A program made the position numbers and the translations under genes. Shown one piece after another: positions 35,526 through 43,786 of a stretch of DNA of 64,000 bases (within the stretch, counting starts at the first letter, position 1; each line of letters begins with the position of its first letter). A model generated the notes under the pieces. The model did not search any database, was not told the DNA's origin, and saw nothing but the letters and a program-made list of their open reading frames with translations. This stretch comes from Pukyongia sp963768085 (GTDB lineage Bacteria; Bacteroidota; Bacteroidia; Flavobacteriales; Flavobacteriaceae), in assembly GCA_963768085.1 (NCBI GenBank), contig CAVYGO010000003.1, forward strand, positions 496,001-560,000, given 5' to 3'.

Positions 35526-36188
35526 ATGATTACCTTTTTTGCCAAATATAAATTCTTCGGAATTGTGCTTCTGGTTCTTTCAGCGATCATCATCACTGTC
35601 ATGTATCAGGCTCTTGATCCTAAAGAAGTACTGCCGGTATTTCAACCAAACAGGGTTAATGTGGAACTCGTTGACAGTACCGTTCAGCATGTGAAAAAAT
35701 ACCACACCATTGCCGATTTCAGCCTGACCAATCAGAATGGGGAAACCATCACACAAGAAAACTACGCAGACAAGATCTATGTGGCTGATTTCTTCTTCAC
35801 TACTTGCCAGACCATCTGTCCCATCATGACCGATCATATGGTAACCATTCAAAAAAAACTTCAGAATGACAATGAGGTGCTGTTGCTTTCGCACACTGTG
35901 ACTCCCGAGATCGACAATGCCGCCCAGTTGAAAAAATACGCCCTGGAAAAAGGAGTGAATGATAGCAAGTGGAACCTGGTAACCGGAGATAAAAAGGAAA
36001 TTTACGAGTTGGCGCGCAAATCATACCTGGCAGCTAAAGATGAGCCTTATAGTGAATACGACCTTATTCATACAGAGAATTTTGTTCTTGTGGATAAGAA
36101 GAAACGAATCCGAGGATTCTACGATGGAACCAGTCCAGCAGATATTGAAAAACTTCTGGAAGATATCAAAGTATTGAAAGCAGAATAA
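35526..36188 (+). CDS. SCO1/SenC-family copper chaperone
   Basis: SCO proteins deliver copper to, or keep reduced, the CuA site of cytochrome c oxidase. The ~220-residue protein has an N-terminal membrane anchor (residues 8-26) and a thioredoxin fold. The copper-binding CxxxC is FTTCQTICP (Cys94, Cys98), and the third ligand is the His in YDLIHTENF. I start it at 35526 rather than 35520 because the promoter -7 box ends at 35518. No oxidase genes are adjacent; feoAB follows after 78 bp. Confidence 0.92.
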   Translation: MITFFAKYKFFGIVLLVLSAIIITVMYQALDPKEVLPVFQPNRVNVELVDSTVQHVKKYHTIADFSLTNQNGETITQENYADKIYVADFFFTTCQTICPIMTDHMVTIQKKLQNDNEVLLLSHTVTPEIDNAAQLKKYALEKGVNDSKWNLVTGDKKEIYELARKSYLAAKDEPYSEYDLIHTENFVLVDKKKRIRGFYDGTSPADIEKLLEDIKVLKAE

Positions 36189-36238
36189 TTCCAAGGAGTA
36201 TTAACTTTTATAGCAGCCCAAATTACATTACATTTGTA

Positions 36239-36261
36239 TTGTTTATAATCAATCTAAATAA
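36239..36261. promoter_or_regulatory. 23-bp palindrome before feoA (candidate iron-regulator box)
   Basis: TTGTTTATAAT-C-AATCTAAATAA, 8 of 11 positions self-complementary, ending 5 bp before the feoA ATG. On the minus strand it begins TTATTTAGATT, which is identical to one half of the palindrome at 59570-59592 between the AraC gene and hemA. The position suits repression of feoAB by an iron-sensing regulator. Confidence 0.55.
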
Positions 36262-36266
36262 GTCTA

Positions 36267-36491
36267 ATGCTCACCATTGCCAATTTACAAAAGGGAGAAC
36301 GCGCCAGGATAAAGGGATTTTCTATTGAATCGGTGCCTTTAAAGCTTCTGGAAATGGGTTGTCTTCCCGGTAATGAGGTAACGTTGGTACAGCTGGCACC
36401 ATTCCACGATCCATTGTATCTGAATATCAATGGAAGCCATCTTGCCATTAGAAAGGAAACCGCCGAACAGATAGAAATAGAATTAATTTAA
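36267..36491 (+). CDS. feoA: Ferrous iron transport protein A
   Basis: A 74-residue SH3-like cytoplasmic protein that assists FeoB. The core pattern LQKGERARIKGF, LLEMGCLPGNEVTLV and HLAIRKETAEQIEI is typical. It lies 3 bp upstream of feoB, and an iron-box-like palindrome immediately precedes it. Confidence 0.95.
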   Translation: MLTIANLQKGERARIKGFSIESVPLKLLEMGCLPGNEVTLVQLAPFHDPLYLNINGSHLAIRKETAEQIEIELI

Positions 36492-36494
36492 TCT

Positions 36495-38594
36495 ATGGCC
36501 CGGCAGATCAACGTAGCTCTTATTGGTAATCCTAACACCGGAAAGACTTCTGTGTTCAATCGTCTCACGGGACTCAATCAGAAAGTTGGAAATTATCCCG
36601 GTATTACTGTTGAAAAGAAAGAGGGAGTCTGTAAACTCACCAGAACCTTAAAGGCCCATATCCTCGATCTTCCCGGCACATATAGTTTGAATGCGTCCTC
36701 TCTCGATGAAAATGTAGTGATCGAATTACTACTTAATAAGAACGATAAGGATTTCCCTGATGTAGCTGTGGTGGTTACCGAAATTGAGAATCTCAAGAGG
36801 AATCTTCTGCTTTTTACGCAAATCAAAGACCTGGGGATACCCGCAATCCTGTTAATAAATATGGCCGACCGCATGAAGCGAAAAGCCATTTCCCTCGATA
36901 TCGAGAAATTGGAAAGCAGGCTGGAGACCAAGGTGGCCCTAATAAGCTCTCGTAAGAATGAAGGATTCGATAATTTGAAGGATCTTATCTCTAATTACGC
37001 CACCCTGTCATTAAAACCCTGTTTGAACGCTTCAGAGATAGAACCGGAGTATTTCAACCGACTGAAAAATGCCTTTCCCAATCAGGATCTTTACAAGCTA
37101 TGGCTGGTGATCACACAGGATGTAAACTTTGGAAAACTGGAACGGCGGGATATGAGTGGTATAGCCACATTTCAAACCGAATCTAAGAGTACACTAAAAC
37201 GTCTTCAACAGAAGGAGACTATTGCACGCTACAAGTTCATTAATGATGTGCTTAAAGAATCCATGGTGATCGATTCGGCCAACGCGAAAGATTTCCGAAG
37301 TGTATTAGACCGGGTTTTAGTGCATCATATCTGGGGCTATGTAATATTCTTCGGAATATTACTGTTGATCTTTCAGGCAATTTTCGATTGGAGCAGTTAT
37401 CCAATGGATTTTATCGATAGTGCTTTTGCCTCCTTGAGTGAATGGATGAAACATACATTCCCGCCTGGAGATTTCACCAGTTTAATCGCAGAGGGAATTG
37501 TTCCCGGGCTTGGAGGAATAGTCATATTTATTCCGCAGATAGCTTTTCTGTTCCTATTTGTCTCAATCCTGGAGGAATCCGGCTATATGAGCCGGGTGGT
37601 TTTCCTCATGGATAGGGTTATGCGACGCTTCGGATTGAGCGGTAAAAGTGTAGTTCCATTGGTATCAGGAACAGCCTGTGCCATTCCGGCTATTATGGCC
37701 ACTAGAAATATTGAAAGCTGGAAAGAACGCCTCATAACGATCCTGGTAACCCCCTTTACCACTTGTTCTGCCAGGCTCCCTGTGTATCTTATCATTATTG
37801 CCCTGGTAATTCCTGAACAGCGAATATTGGGAATTTTCAGTCTGCAGGGGCTAACCCTAATGTTTCTGTATATGCTGGGTTTTGGATCAGCAATTTTTTC
37901 AGCATGGTTGCTTAATAAGGTGTTGAAAATTCGGTCCAAAACATTTTTTGTAGTAGAAATGCCCAATTATAAGATTCCTATGCCGAAGAATGTGGTTCTG
38001 ACCGTAATTGAAAAAACCAAATCCTTTGTTTTAGGCGCCGGTAAGATCATTCTGGCAATTTCTATTATTCTATGGGTGCTAGCTTCGTATGGCCCAGGCG
38101 ATTTTAATAAGGCCAGGGCAATTGTAACCGCTGAATCGTTTTCAGAAAACCTATCAGAAAAAGAACTTGAAACACGAATAGCTTCCTTTAAACTGGAACA
38201 TTCCTACGTCGGTATTCTTGGAAAAGGAATTGAGCCGGCTGTCCGGCCGTTGGGGTACGACTGGAAGATCGGAATCGCTATAGTGAGTTCTTTTGCTGCG
38301 CGAGAAGTATTCGTAGGAACTCTGGCCACAATCTACAGTGTGGGCAGTGAGGAGGAAGAAACTATAAAGAATCGAATGGCTGCAGAGGTAAATCCTGTAC
38401 TTGGAACACCTAGATTCAATTTTGCCAGCGGAGTCTCTTTACTATTGTTTTACGCCTTCGCCATGCAATGTATGAGTACACTCGCAGTTGTTAGACGGGA
38501 AACCAATAGTTGGAAATGGCCTTTATGGCAATTAATTGTTATGAGTGCCATTGCTTATGTGGTTGCCCTGGGTGCCTATCAAATTTTAAGTTAA
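36495..38594 (+). CDS. feoB: Ferrous iron transporter FeoB
   Basis: Imports Fe2+ across the inner membrane, gated by its GTPase domain. The 699 residues start with the G domain: G1 GNPNTGKT (11-18), G3 DLPGTY and G4 NMAD. A helical GDI spacer follows, then two Gate motifs (SGTACAIPAIMATRN and a later RPLGYDWKIG region) within about eight membrane helices. Length is at the lower end for FeoB. Operon order is feoA-feoB-Cys-rich peptide. Confidence 0.97.
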   Translation: MARQINVALIGNPNTGKTSVFNRLTGLNQKVGNYPGITVEKKEGVCKLTRTLKAHILDLPGTYSLNASSLDENVVIELLLNKNDKDFPDVAVVVTEIENLKRNLLLFTQIKDLGIPAILLINMADRMKRKAISLDIEKLESRLETKVALISSRKNEGFDNLKDLISNYATLSLKPCLNASEIEPEYFNRLKNAFPNQDLYKLWLVITQDVNFGKLERRDMSGIATFQTESKSTLKRLQQKETIARYKFINDVLKESMVIDSANAKDFRSVLDRVLVHHIWGYVIFFGILLLIFQAIFDWSSYPMDFIDSAFASLSEWMKHTFPPGDFTSLIAEGIVPGLGGIVIFIPQIAFLFLFVSILEESGYMSRVVFLMDRVMRRFGLSGKSVVPLVSGTACAIPAIMATRNIESWKERLITILVTPFTTCSARLPVYLIIIALVIPEQRILGIFSLQGLTLMFLYMLGFGSAIFSAWLLNKVLKIRSKTFFVVEMPNYKIPMPKNVVLTVIEKTKSFVLGAGKIILAISIILWVLASYGPGDFNKARAIVTAESFSENLSEKELETRIASFKLEHSYVGILGKGIEPAVRPLGYDWKIGIAIVSSFAAREVFVGTLATIYSVGSEEEETIKNRMAAEVNPVLGTPRFNFASGVSLLLFYAFAMQCMSTLAVVRRETNSWKWPLWQLIVMSAIAYVVALGAYQILS

Positions 38595-38603
38595 CTTTGA
38601 AGT

Positions 38604-38762
38604 ATGCAAACTATTCTTGTAATAATCACTTTCTTGCTGGCCATTGGATTTCTGTTGAAGAAGTTTATTTGGATTCCGGTCTTTGAAATCAGGAGAAAGA
38701 CAGTAACCACTTTAGATGGTAACCGAACCAAATGTGGTAATAAGGACTGTGGTTGTCATTGA
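38604..38762 (+). CDS. FeoB-associated Cys-rich membrane peptide
   Basis: A 52-residue gene read directly from the sequence. ATG at 38604, one N-terminal membrane helix (IITFLLAIGFLLKK region) and a short tail ending TKCGNKDCGCH with three cysteines and a terminal His. This is the pattern of the small proteins that follow feoB in Bacteroidota and Firmicutes, thought to help FeoB, perhaps by binding iron. It starts 9 bp after feoB and its end overlaps the convergent gene at 38756 by 7 bp. Confidence 0.85.
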   Translation: MQTILVIITFLLAIGFLLKKFIWIPVFEIRRKTVTTLDGNRTKCGNKDCGCH

Positions 38763-39175
38763 TCCTTATTTCTGATCTTTCGTATGAGTAGTGAATATTC
38801 TAATTTTTCACCCGGTTTCTCGGGATAGGGCGTCACGTTGACGGCCTTAATTGCAAAATCATCCAGCTGCAATAAGAGCAAATTCTTTACTTCATCCTGT
38901 TTTATTTGCCCAAAGATGACCTCCTTTGAAACTGCATCCGAACCGACTTCCTGAACATTTACTTTCACCCTGGCTCTTCCGGCCCAAATACATTCCACTG
39001 TTCTGGGACACCTGGAATCTTCTAAAACTTCGATAAACGAGATCTTAACATCATCCACATCAATAGTTTCTCCAAGGGGAATACGTATAGCTATTTGAGG
39101 AGTTTCAACCTTTTCATCCTGGGCATAAGATATCCCTAGAAAACTGAACATGAATAAGGCGAAGAAATATTTCAT
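38756..39175 (-). CDS. Exported protein of unknown function
   Basis: 139 residues with a signal peptide (MKYFFALFMFSFLGISYAQ). The mature domain has a conserved-looking SRCPRTVECIWAGRARVKV segment with two cysteines that could form a disulfide, and beta-strand character throughout. I recognise this CP..V.C.WAG pattern from small secreted Bacteroidota proteins but not a named function. It lies beside metal-transport genes; a role in metal binding is possible but unproven. Confidence 0.75.
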   Translation of the reverse strand: MKYFFALFMFSFLGISYAQDEKVETPQIAIRIPLGETIDVDDVKISFIEVLEDSRCPRTVECIWAGRARVKVNVQEVGSDAVSKEVIFGQIKQDEVKNLLLLQLDDFAIKAVNVTPYPEKPGEKLEYSLLIRKIRNKDQ

Positions 39176-39222
39176 TAGAAGAAATTTATATTCCTAAAGA
39201 TATACGAAAAAATCATGCCGTT

Positions 39223-40059
39223 TTAGCCAAGACCTACATCCAGCGACATCATCACGATAAACCCTCCTATAAAGCCCATAGTAGCGAGATCGGTGTATTT
39301 GTCTCGTTGCGTCTCCGGTATAACCTCCTCAACAACAACAAAGATCATGGCGCCGGCAGCAAAAGCCAGTGCATAAGGTAAAATAGGAGTAAAGACACTA
39401 ACAGCAACTGCTCCCAATACCGCGGCTATGGGTTCAACCACAGCCGACAACTGGCCATACCAAAAACTTTTTAGCCTGGAAACACCCTGTCGCTTTAATG
39501 GCATGGATACGGCAAAGCCTTCAGGAAAATTCTGTATTCCTATACCGATGGCCAGGGAAATCGCTGCGATTATCATTTCTGTTTGTTCTACCCCCACCAT
39601 AGTTGCAGCAGCTCCGAAGAGGACTCCCACCGCTAATCCTTCAGGAATGTTATGTAAGGTTATTGCAAGCACCAACAAGGTTGTTCGATGCCAATTCGTT
39701 TTCACACCTTCGGCTTCAGATTTCTTAAAATTAATATGCAGGTGAGGAAGCAATTTATCCATCCCGAAAAGCGCAAGTGCACCTAATAAAAATCCGACTG
39801 CGGCAGGTATCACTTTTATAAATCCTTCTCCTTCACTGTTTTCAATAGCCGGAGATAACAAACTCCAGAAACTGGCAGCTACCATCACACCCCCTGTAAA
39901 GCCAAGCATGGCATCCAAAACAGCTCTACTGGCCTTCTTGAATAAAAATACCAGTGCTGCACCGGCTGCCGTAAGGCCCCAGGTAAATAAAGAGGCATAG
40001 AAAGCTGCTAAAATTGGTTTCTCTCTTGCAAATTCTACTAATTGGTCTAACATGATCAC
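39223..40059 (-). CDS. ZIP-family metal transporter (GufA-like)
   Basis: 278 residues with eight predicted helices. The metal path is visible in helix 4 (HNIPEGLAVGVLF) and helix 5 (IQNFPEGFAVSMP), where the QNFPEG form resembles the GufA branch. ZIP proteins import Zn2+, Mn2+ or Fe2+. It follows the outer-membrane channel gene after 4 bp, under a DtxR-family regulator gene. Import of Mn or Fe is the likely role, inferred from that regulator. Confidence 0.9.
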   Translation of the reverse strand: MIMLDQLVEFAREKPILAAFYASLFTWGLTAAGAALVFLFKKASRAVLDAMLGFTGGVMVAASFWSLLSPAIENSEGEGFIKVIPAAVGFLLGALALFGMDKLLPHLHINFKKSEAEGVKTNWHRTTLLVLAITLHNIPEGLAVGVLFGAAATMVGVEQTEMIIAAISLAIGIGIQNFPEGFAVSMPLKRQGVSRLKSFWYGQLSAVVEPIAAVLGAVAVSVFTPILPYALAFAAGAMIFVVVEEVIPETQRDKYTDLATMGFIGGFIVMMSLDVGLG

Positions 40060-40063
40060 TTTT

Positions 40064-40852
40064 TTATTTTGGTATTCGGTAACTCACTCCAGCACTCAGA
40101 AGAATATCCTGCCCCTTGGTAATGCCGCTACCCACGGTAGCATCGAGCTGTAAATTATTCATCAATAAGTACGTTAAGCCTGCATCCCAGAGATGATTGG
40201 CCCGGCTGTCTTCGGGAAAGATGCCGTATAGTTCAGCGTAAAAGCCAAACTTTTCTGTAATACTATACCCATAGGCCAAGGTGTAGATATATTCCGCCTC
40301 GGGAGAGTCGGCTCCCCACTGCATACCAACATTATAACCAATACTCGATTTTTCGCTTAACGTATGAGAAAGTGAAAACCTGAAATCTGTAGCCGTGGTC
40401 TCCGGGCGATAATCTGAGGAGGCGGTAAACGGAAGAAATATATGTCCAATTAAAGCAATTTCAGGCATCAGGCCTTTTTCTTCTGAAATTTTCACTTTCA
40501 TACCAGCCAATAGAGGAGATAGACCACTGGTAACATTATCCAGCTTCATTCCGTTCACGGTAGTACGCCCTTCTTCAATATTCCATCCCAACCGGAATTC
40601 AAAATTTTCTAAGATCCCATACCTCAATAACGTGGTGTTCAGTCCGATTACTTCTTCCTTAATTCCGTTATCTTCAAAAGAATTGAAAAATGCACCGGTT
40701 TCTATCTGAAGTGCACCTTTTGGCACTGTGGTTGAAGCTTCGGTAGCATCCGGACGGTCTGTAACCAAAGGTGCTAATTTTGCTTCGTCCTGTGCGGATA
40801 TACTGAAAGCCATTCCGAAGCATATAAAAATGAAAAATGCCCGTTTTATCAT
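40064..40852 (-). CDS. Outer-membrane channel-like protein (phenol MetA pathway/PF13557 type)
   Basis: About 262 residues. I place the start at 40852 because MIKRAFFIFICFGMAFSISAQ is a well-formed signal peptide; an upstream ATG at 40873 would overlap the regulator gene. The mature domain begins LVTDRPDATEASTTVPKGALQIETG, the typical opening of this family, and is a beta-barrel ending KGQDILLSAGVSYRIPK. No substrate is known. Position between a DtxR regulator and a ZIP transporter suggests passage of a metal across the outer membrane. Confidence 0.85.
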   Translation of the reverse strand: MIKRAFFIFICFGMAFSISAQDEAKLAPLVTDRPDATEASTTVPKGALQIETGAFFNSFEDNGIKEEVIGLNTTLLRYGILENFEFRLGWNIEEGRTTVNGMKLDNVTSGLSPLLAGMKVKISEEKGLMPEIALIGHIFLPFTASSDYRPETTATDFRFSLSHTLSEKSSIGYNVGMQWGADSPEAEYIYTLAYGYSITEKFGFYAELYGIFPEDSRANHLWDAGLTYLLMNNLQLDATVGSGITKGQDILLSAGVSYRIPK

Positions 40853-40856
40853 TGAT

Positions 40857-41513
40857 TTAACTAGTTTGAACATATAGATTCTCTGCTATTTTTTTTGAAA
40901 TAAAAAATTGATCCCGGCCTACCTGAATTACCATGGAACCGTCAAAAAACTCCTTCCCAAGCACCTGGATCTTCGTGCCAATTGTAATCTTTTTTTTATC
41001 TAAATACTGAAGGAAATCACTACTGGATTCTTTTACCCCAACGCAAACTCCCCGCTGCTTCTTATCAAGCTCTGAAAGCAATTTCTTTTCGGTACGTTTC
41101 ACATTACCATGCTGATCGGGAATTGGATCCCCGTGAGGATCGAAATCGGGACTGCCCAAATATTTATCTAACTGGCTAATTAACTTTTCTGAATGAACAT
41201 GTTCAAGTTGCTCGGCTATTTCATGGACCTCATCCCAGTGGAAATCCAACTTCTCGACAAGAAAAACCTCCCACAGGCGATGTTTCCGAATTACACCGGT
41301 GGCGATCTTGCGCCCTTCCGGAGTGAGCAAGGCACCTTTGTAACGCTTATAGGATAGTAGTTTTTTGTCAGCCAGTTTCTGAATCATATCCGTTACAGAC
41401 GAAGGCTTTGTAGCCATGCGATCGGCTATGGCGTTAGTGCTCACCTCACCTTTTACTTCCTGCTCAAGATGATAGATAGCCTTTAAGTAATTTTCTTCTG
41501 CAAACGAATACAT
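40857..41513 (-). CDS. DtxR/MntR-family metal-dependent transcriptional regulator
   Basis: 218 residues. The N-terminal winged helix (SFAEENYLKAIYHLEQ, then KPSSVTDMIQKLADKKLLSYK) is followed by the metal-binding dimerisation domain with HRLWEVFLVEKLDFHWDEVHEIAEQLEHVHSEKL-type ligands (about residues 78-112). A C-terminal FeoA/SH3-like domain is present (KITIGTKIQVLGKEFFDGSM). It represses metal-uptake genes when Mn2+ or Fe2+ is abundant. It is first in the operon with the channel and ZIP genes, implying self-regulation. The -7 box at 41518-41525 lies 4 bp before the ATG. Confidence 0.93.
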   Translation of the reverse strand: MYSFAEENYLKAIYHLEQEVKGEVSTNAIADRMATKPSSVTDMIQKLADKKLLSYKRYKGALLTPEGRKIATGVIRKHRLWEVFLVEKLDFHWDEVHEIAEQLEHVHSEKLISQLDKYLGSPDFDPHGDPIPDQHGNVKRTEKKLLSELDKKQRGVCVGVKESSSDFLQYLDKKKITIGTKIQVLGKEFFDGSMVIQVGRDQFFISKKIAENLYVQTS

Positions 41514-41517
41514 AGTG

Positions 41518-41525
41518 CAAAAGTA
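41518..41525 (-). promoter_or_regulatory. -7 element (TACTTTTG) of the dtxR-family operon
   Basis: TAnnTTTG on the minus strand, 4 bp before the start codon, implying a leaderless transcript. The flanking 41525-41557 stretch has AAATATTTT and AAAATATTT arms around a GGTACAAATC core, a possible operator. Confidence 0.45.
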
Positions 41526-41630
41526 AATATTTTTTTTGATTTGTACCTAAAATATTTTTCGCCTTGACTAAAAATAGTGCCGGATACCGGATTATCATGA
41601 TTATTTTGCTGTAAATTCAACAAATAGATC

Positions 41631-41996
41631 TTAGAATCCCTGTTCTCTCTGAAGTTGTTCGTAGGCTTCCTGAACTTTCCTGAATTTATCTTCGGCTCCT
41701 TTGCGGTAGGCTTCGTCCATATGCTGAAGTTTATCCGGATGATATTTCTTGGCCATACGCCTGTAAGCAGCCTTTATCTCCGAGGTGGTAGCGGTTCGTT
41801 CAATCTCAAGGATCTTGTAGGCACTGTCCGGATTCTTGAAGAACATGGCTTTTATACTTTCAAAATCTGCATTCTGAATCCCCAAATTGATCGAGATATT
41901 ATTAACAATACCAAGCTCCCCGTCAGAAACAAATCCATCGGCATTCGCAATGCTGAAAAGGAAGTGAATTACCTGTAACCTGGATTCATAACGCAT
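41631..41996 (-). CDS. djlA: DjlA C-terminal part (TerB end plus J domain), split by frameshift
   Basis: 121 residues. The first part (SRLQVIHFLFSIANADGFVS) is the second half of a TerB-like domain. The J domain (about 58-118) contains the HPD motif in KKYHPDKLQHMDE, so it can stimulate a DnaK-type ATPase. Intact flavobacterial DjlA-type proteins carry membrane helix, TerB and J domain in one ~245-residue chain. Here the N-terminal half is in another frame, overlapping by 11 bp at 41986-41996. Confidence 0.85.
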   Translation of the reverse strand: MRYESRLQVIHFLFSIANADGFVSDGELGIVNNISINLGIQNADFESIKAMFFKNPDSAYKILEIERTATTSEIKAAYRRMAKKYHPDKLQHMDEAYRKGAEDKFRKVQEAYEQLQREQGF

Positions 41997-42372
41997 GCGT
42001 TGCCGTGAGTAATCCTCCTATACGCCGGGCCGAGATCTCCCGCTTCTTTATTACTTCATTAAATACCTTGAAAGTTGCATTAGCACGATCCTTGCCATAG
42101 GCTTGAACAAAATATTGCCTGACATAGTTTAGTTCCGCCTGACTCACGTTACCATCGGCCTTGATGACAAGGGATGCCAGTGAGAGAAGATGTAGTTCGA
42201 AATCTGCCGGACTTACCTGGTCCCGCCTTTGTTGAGTAAAGACGCCTCTGTAACCACCTGCGCCTTTCTTGCTCCCCATACTGTCCAACAAACTTCCAAG
42301 CAAAAAGCCAATAATAGCTCCAGGGAATCTATAAAATACATAACCGAGTATTGCTCCTAACCAACGAAACAT
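41986..42372 (-). CDS. djlA: DjlA N-terminal part (membrane helix and TerB start), split by frameshift
   Basis: About 128 residues starting at ATG 42372. The frame extends to 42402 only through a TTG that belongs to the -7 box TATCTTTG at 42400-42407. It has a glycine-rich membrane helix (GAILGYVFYRFPGAIIGFLLG) and the first part of TerB (LASLVIKADGNVSQAELNYVRQ). The frame runs into a stop immediately after TATHAL, where homologs continue into the C-terminal half. Combined length of 41631-42372 with one base removed is 246 residues, the usual size. Confidence 0.83.
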   Translation of the reverse strand: MFRWLGAILGYVFYRFPGAIIGFLLGSLLDSMGSKKGAGGYRGVFTQQRRDQVSPADFELHLLSLASLVIKADGNVSQAELNYVRQYFVQAYGKDRANATFKVFNEVIKKREISARRIGGLLTATHAL

Positions 42373-42399
42373 AAAAATAGTGAGGGTATTAATTTCCGA

Positions 42400-42407
42400 C
42401 AAAGATA
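42400..42407 (-). promoter_or_regulatory. -7 element (TATCTTTG) of djlA
   Basis: Consensus TAnnTTTG on the minus strand, 27 bp upstream of the ATG at 42372. It decides the start, since the longer frame would begin inside it. Confidence 0.5.
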
Positions 42408-42503
42408 AGTATTCACTTATAGGAGGTTGTTACATAATTACATTATAAAATAGAACAGGGCTACTGCACCGGCTTTTGTGATTTAATTAGGAACTTATTT
42501 CCG

Positions 42504-42511
42504 TATCTTTG
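42504..42511 (+). promoter_or_regulatory. -7 element (TATCTTTG) of the bacilliredoxin gene
   Basis: Consensus TAnnTTTG, 36 bp before the ATG at 42548. A TTTG at 42475-42478 is 25 bp upstream, longer than the usual 19-21 bp. Confidence 0.45.
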
Positions 42512-42547
42512 CCCCAAAATTGTTACATCTTAAAAATTATAAATACT

Positions 42548-42958
42548 ATGTATCCAGAAGAACTTGTAAAACCCATGCGCGAAGATCTAACTAGTATTGG
42601 ATTTACAGAACTAAAAACTGCCGCTGAGGTAGAGCAGGCACTGGCCAAAGAAGGCAGCACACTTGTTGTTGTGAATTCGGTTTGCGGTTGCGCTGCTGCC
42701 AACGCTAGGCCAGGAGCCCGTATGTCTTTACAAAATGCGAAAACACCCGATCATCTTGTAACGGTATTCGCCGGAATGGAAACCGAAGCCGTCGATGCAG
42801 CCCGTGCACAAATGATACCCTTCCCGCCAAGTTCGCCTTCAATGGCTTTATTCAGGAACGGTGAATTGGTGCACATGCTGGAGCGTCACCATATAGAAGG
42901 TCGCGCTGCCGATATGATCGCAGATAACCTTATGGGTGCTTATAACGAGTTCTGCTAA
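42548..42958 (+). CDS. Bacilliredoxin (BrxA/BrxB, YphP/YqiW family)
   Basis: 136 residues. These proteins remove bacillithiol from oxidised protein thiols. The redox motif CGC is in NSVCGCAAANARPGAR (Cys46-Gly-Cys48), and PPSSPSMALFRNGELVHMLERH fits the family. I start it at 42548 (MYPEELVKPM), the conserved beginning, because a longer frame from 42509 begins inside the -7 box. Presence implies that this organism uses bacillithiol or a similar thiol. A terminator follows. Confidence 0.93.
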   Translation: MYPEELVKPMREDLTSIGFTELKTAAEVEQALAKEGSTLVVVNSVCGCAAANARPGARMSLQNAKTPDHLVTVFAGMETEAVDAARAQMIPFPPSSPSMALFRNGELVHMLERHHIEGRAADMIADNLMGAYNEFC

Positions 42959-42983
42959 ACATAATTTTAATGTAAATAAAAGA

Positions 42984-43016
42984 CCGCTCGCATTTATTTG
43001 TGAGCGGATTTTTTAT
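42984..43016 (+). terminator. Terminator after the bacilliredoxin gene
   Basis: Stem CCGCTCGCA / TGTGAGCGG (8 of 9 pairs) with a 6-base loop at 42993-42998, followed by ATTTTTTA. The plsC GTG start is only about 10 bp further on. Confidence 0.8.
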
Positions 43017-43025
43017 TTTTGAATA

Positions 43026-43781
43026 GTGAACGCCGTACTAAAGATCTTAAGTTACACCTTATCCATACTGTTTTATGTGATCTTTGGGGTGTTACTTCTT
43101 ATTTTCGATCCCATACAACGAATATGCCTGAATATTTTTGGATACCAGGCGCATAAGAGTAGTGTGGATTATTTTAATCTGCTGGTTGTTCGTACGCTTC
43201 ATATCCTGGGTACTACCTACTCCATTACAGTGCCGGACTATCTTCCCGACAATGTACCCGTGATCATCGCTTCCAATCATCAAAGTATGTGGGATATTCC
43301 ACCTTTGATCTGGTTTCTTCGGAAATTGCATCCCAAATTTATTTCGAAAATAGAATTGGGGAGAAAGATCCCAACCATATCCTATAATCTAAAATACGGA
43401 GGATCTGTTTTAATTGATAGAAAGAATCCCGGACAAGCCACTGAACAAATTGAAAAGATCGGGAAATATATTCAGCAGTATAAGCGGGCCGTGGTTATTT
43501 TCCCTGAAGGAACCCGCAGCAGGACGGGAATTCCAAAACCATTTAAAAGAAAAGGGCTTCTCACATTGATCGAACATGCGCCGGATGCCTGGGTCCTGCC
43601 GGTGAGTATCAGCAACTCATGGAAATTGCAGCGCTACGGAATGTTTCCAATTCCTGTCGGTACGCATTTAATTCTCAAGGCGCATCCCGCAATACAGGTG
43701 GCCGGGAATGATCCTTCGGAACTTATTGAACGCGTGGAGAGAATAGTTCTTTCCGAAATTGAAACGAGAATTACGGATTAA
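43026..43781 (+). CDS. plsC: 1-acyl-sn-glycerol-3-phosphate acyltransferase
   Basis: Makes phosphatidic acid from lysophosphatidic acid at the inner membrane. The 251 residues start at GTG and have an N-terminal membrane segment (ILSYTLSILFYVIFGVLLLI). The acyltransferase motif NHQSMWD (His85, Asp90) and the FPEGTRS phosphate-binding motif (near 158-164) are intact. It follows the bacilliredoxin terminator directly, so a promoter may overlap that terminator. Confidence 0.93.
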   Translation: MNAVLKILSYTLSILFYVIFGVLLLIFDPIQRICLNIFGYQAHKSSVDYFNLLVVRTLHILGTTYSITVPDYLPDNVPVIIASNHQSMWDIPPLIWFLRKLHPKFISKIELGRKIPTISYNLKYGGSVLIDRKNPGQATEQIEKIGKYIQQYKRAVVIFPEGTRSRTGIPKPFKRKGLLTLIEHAPDAWVLPVSISNSWKLQRYGMFPIPVGTHLILKAHPAIQVAGNDPSELIERVERIVLSEIETRITD

Positions 43782-43786
43782 TTAAA

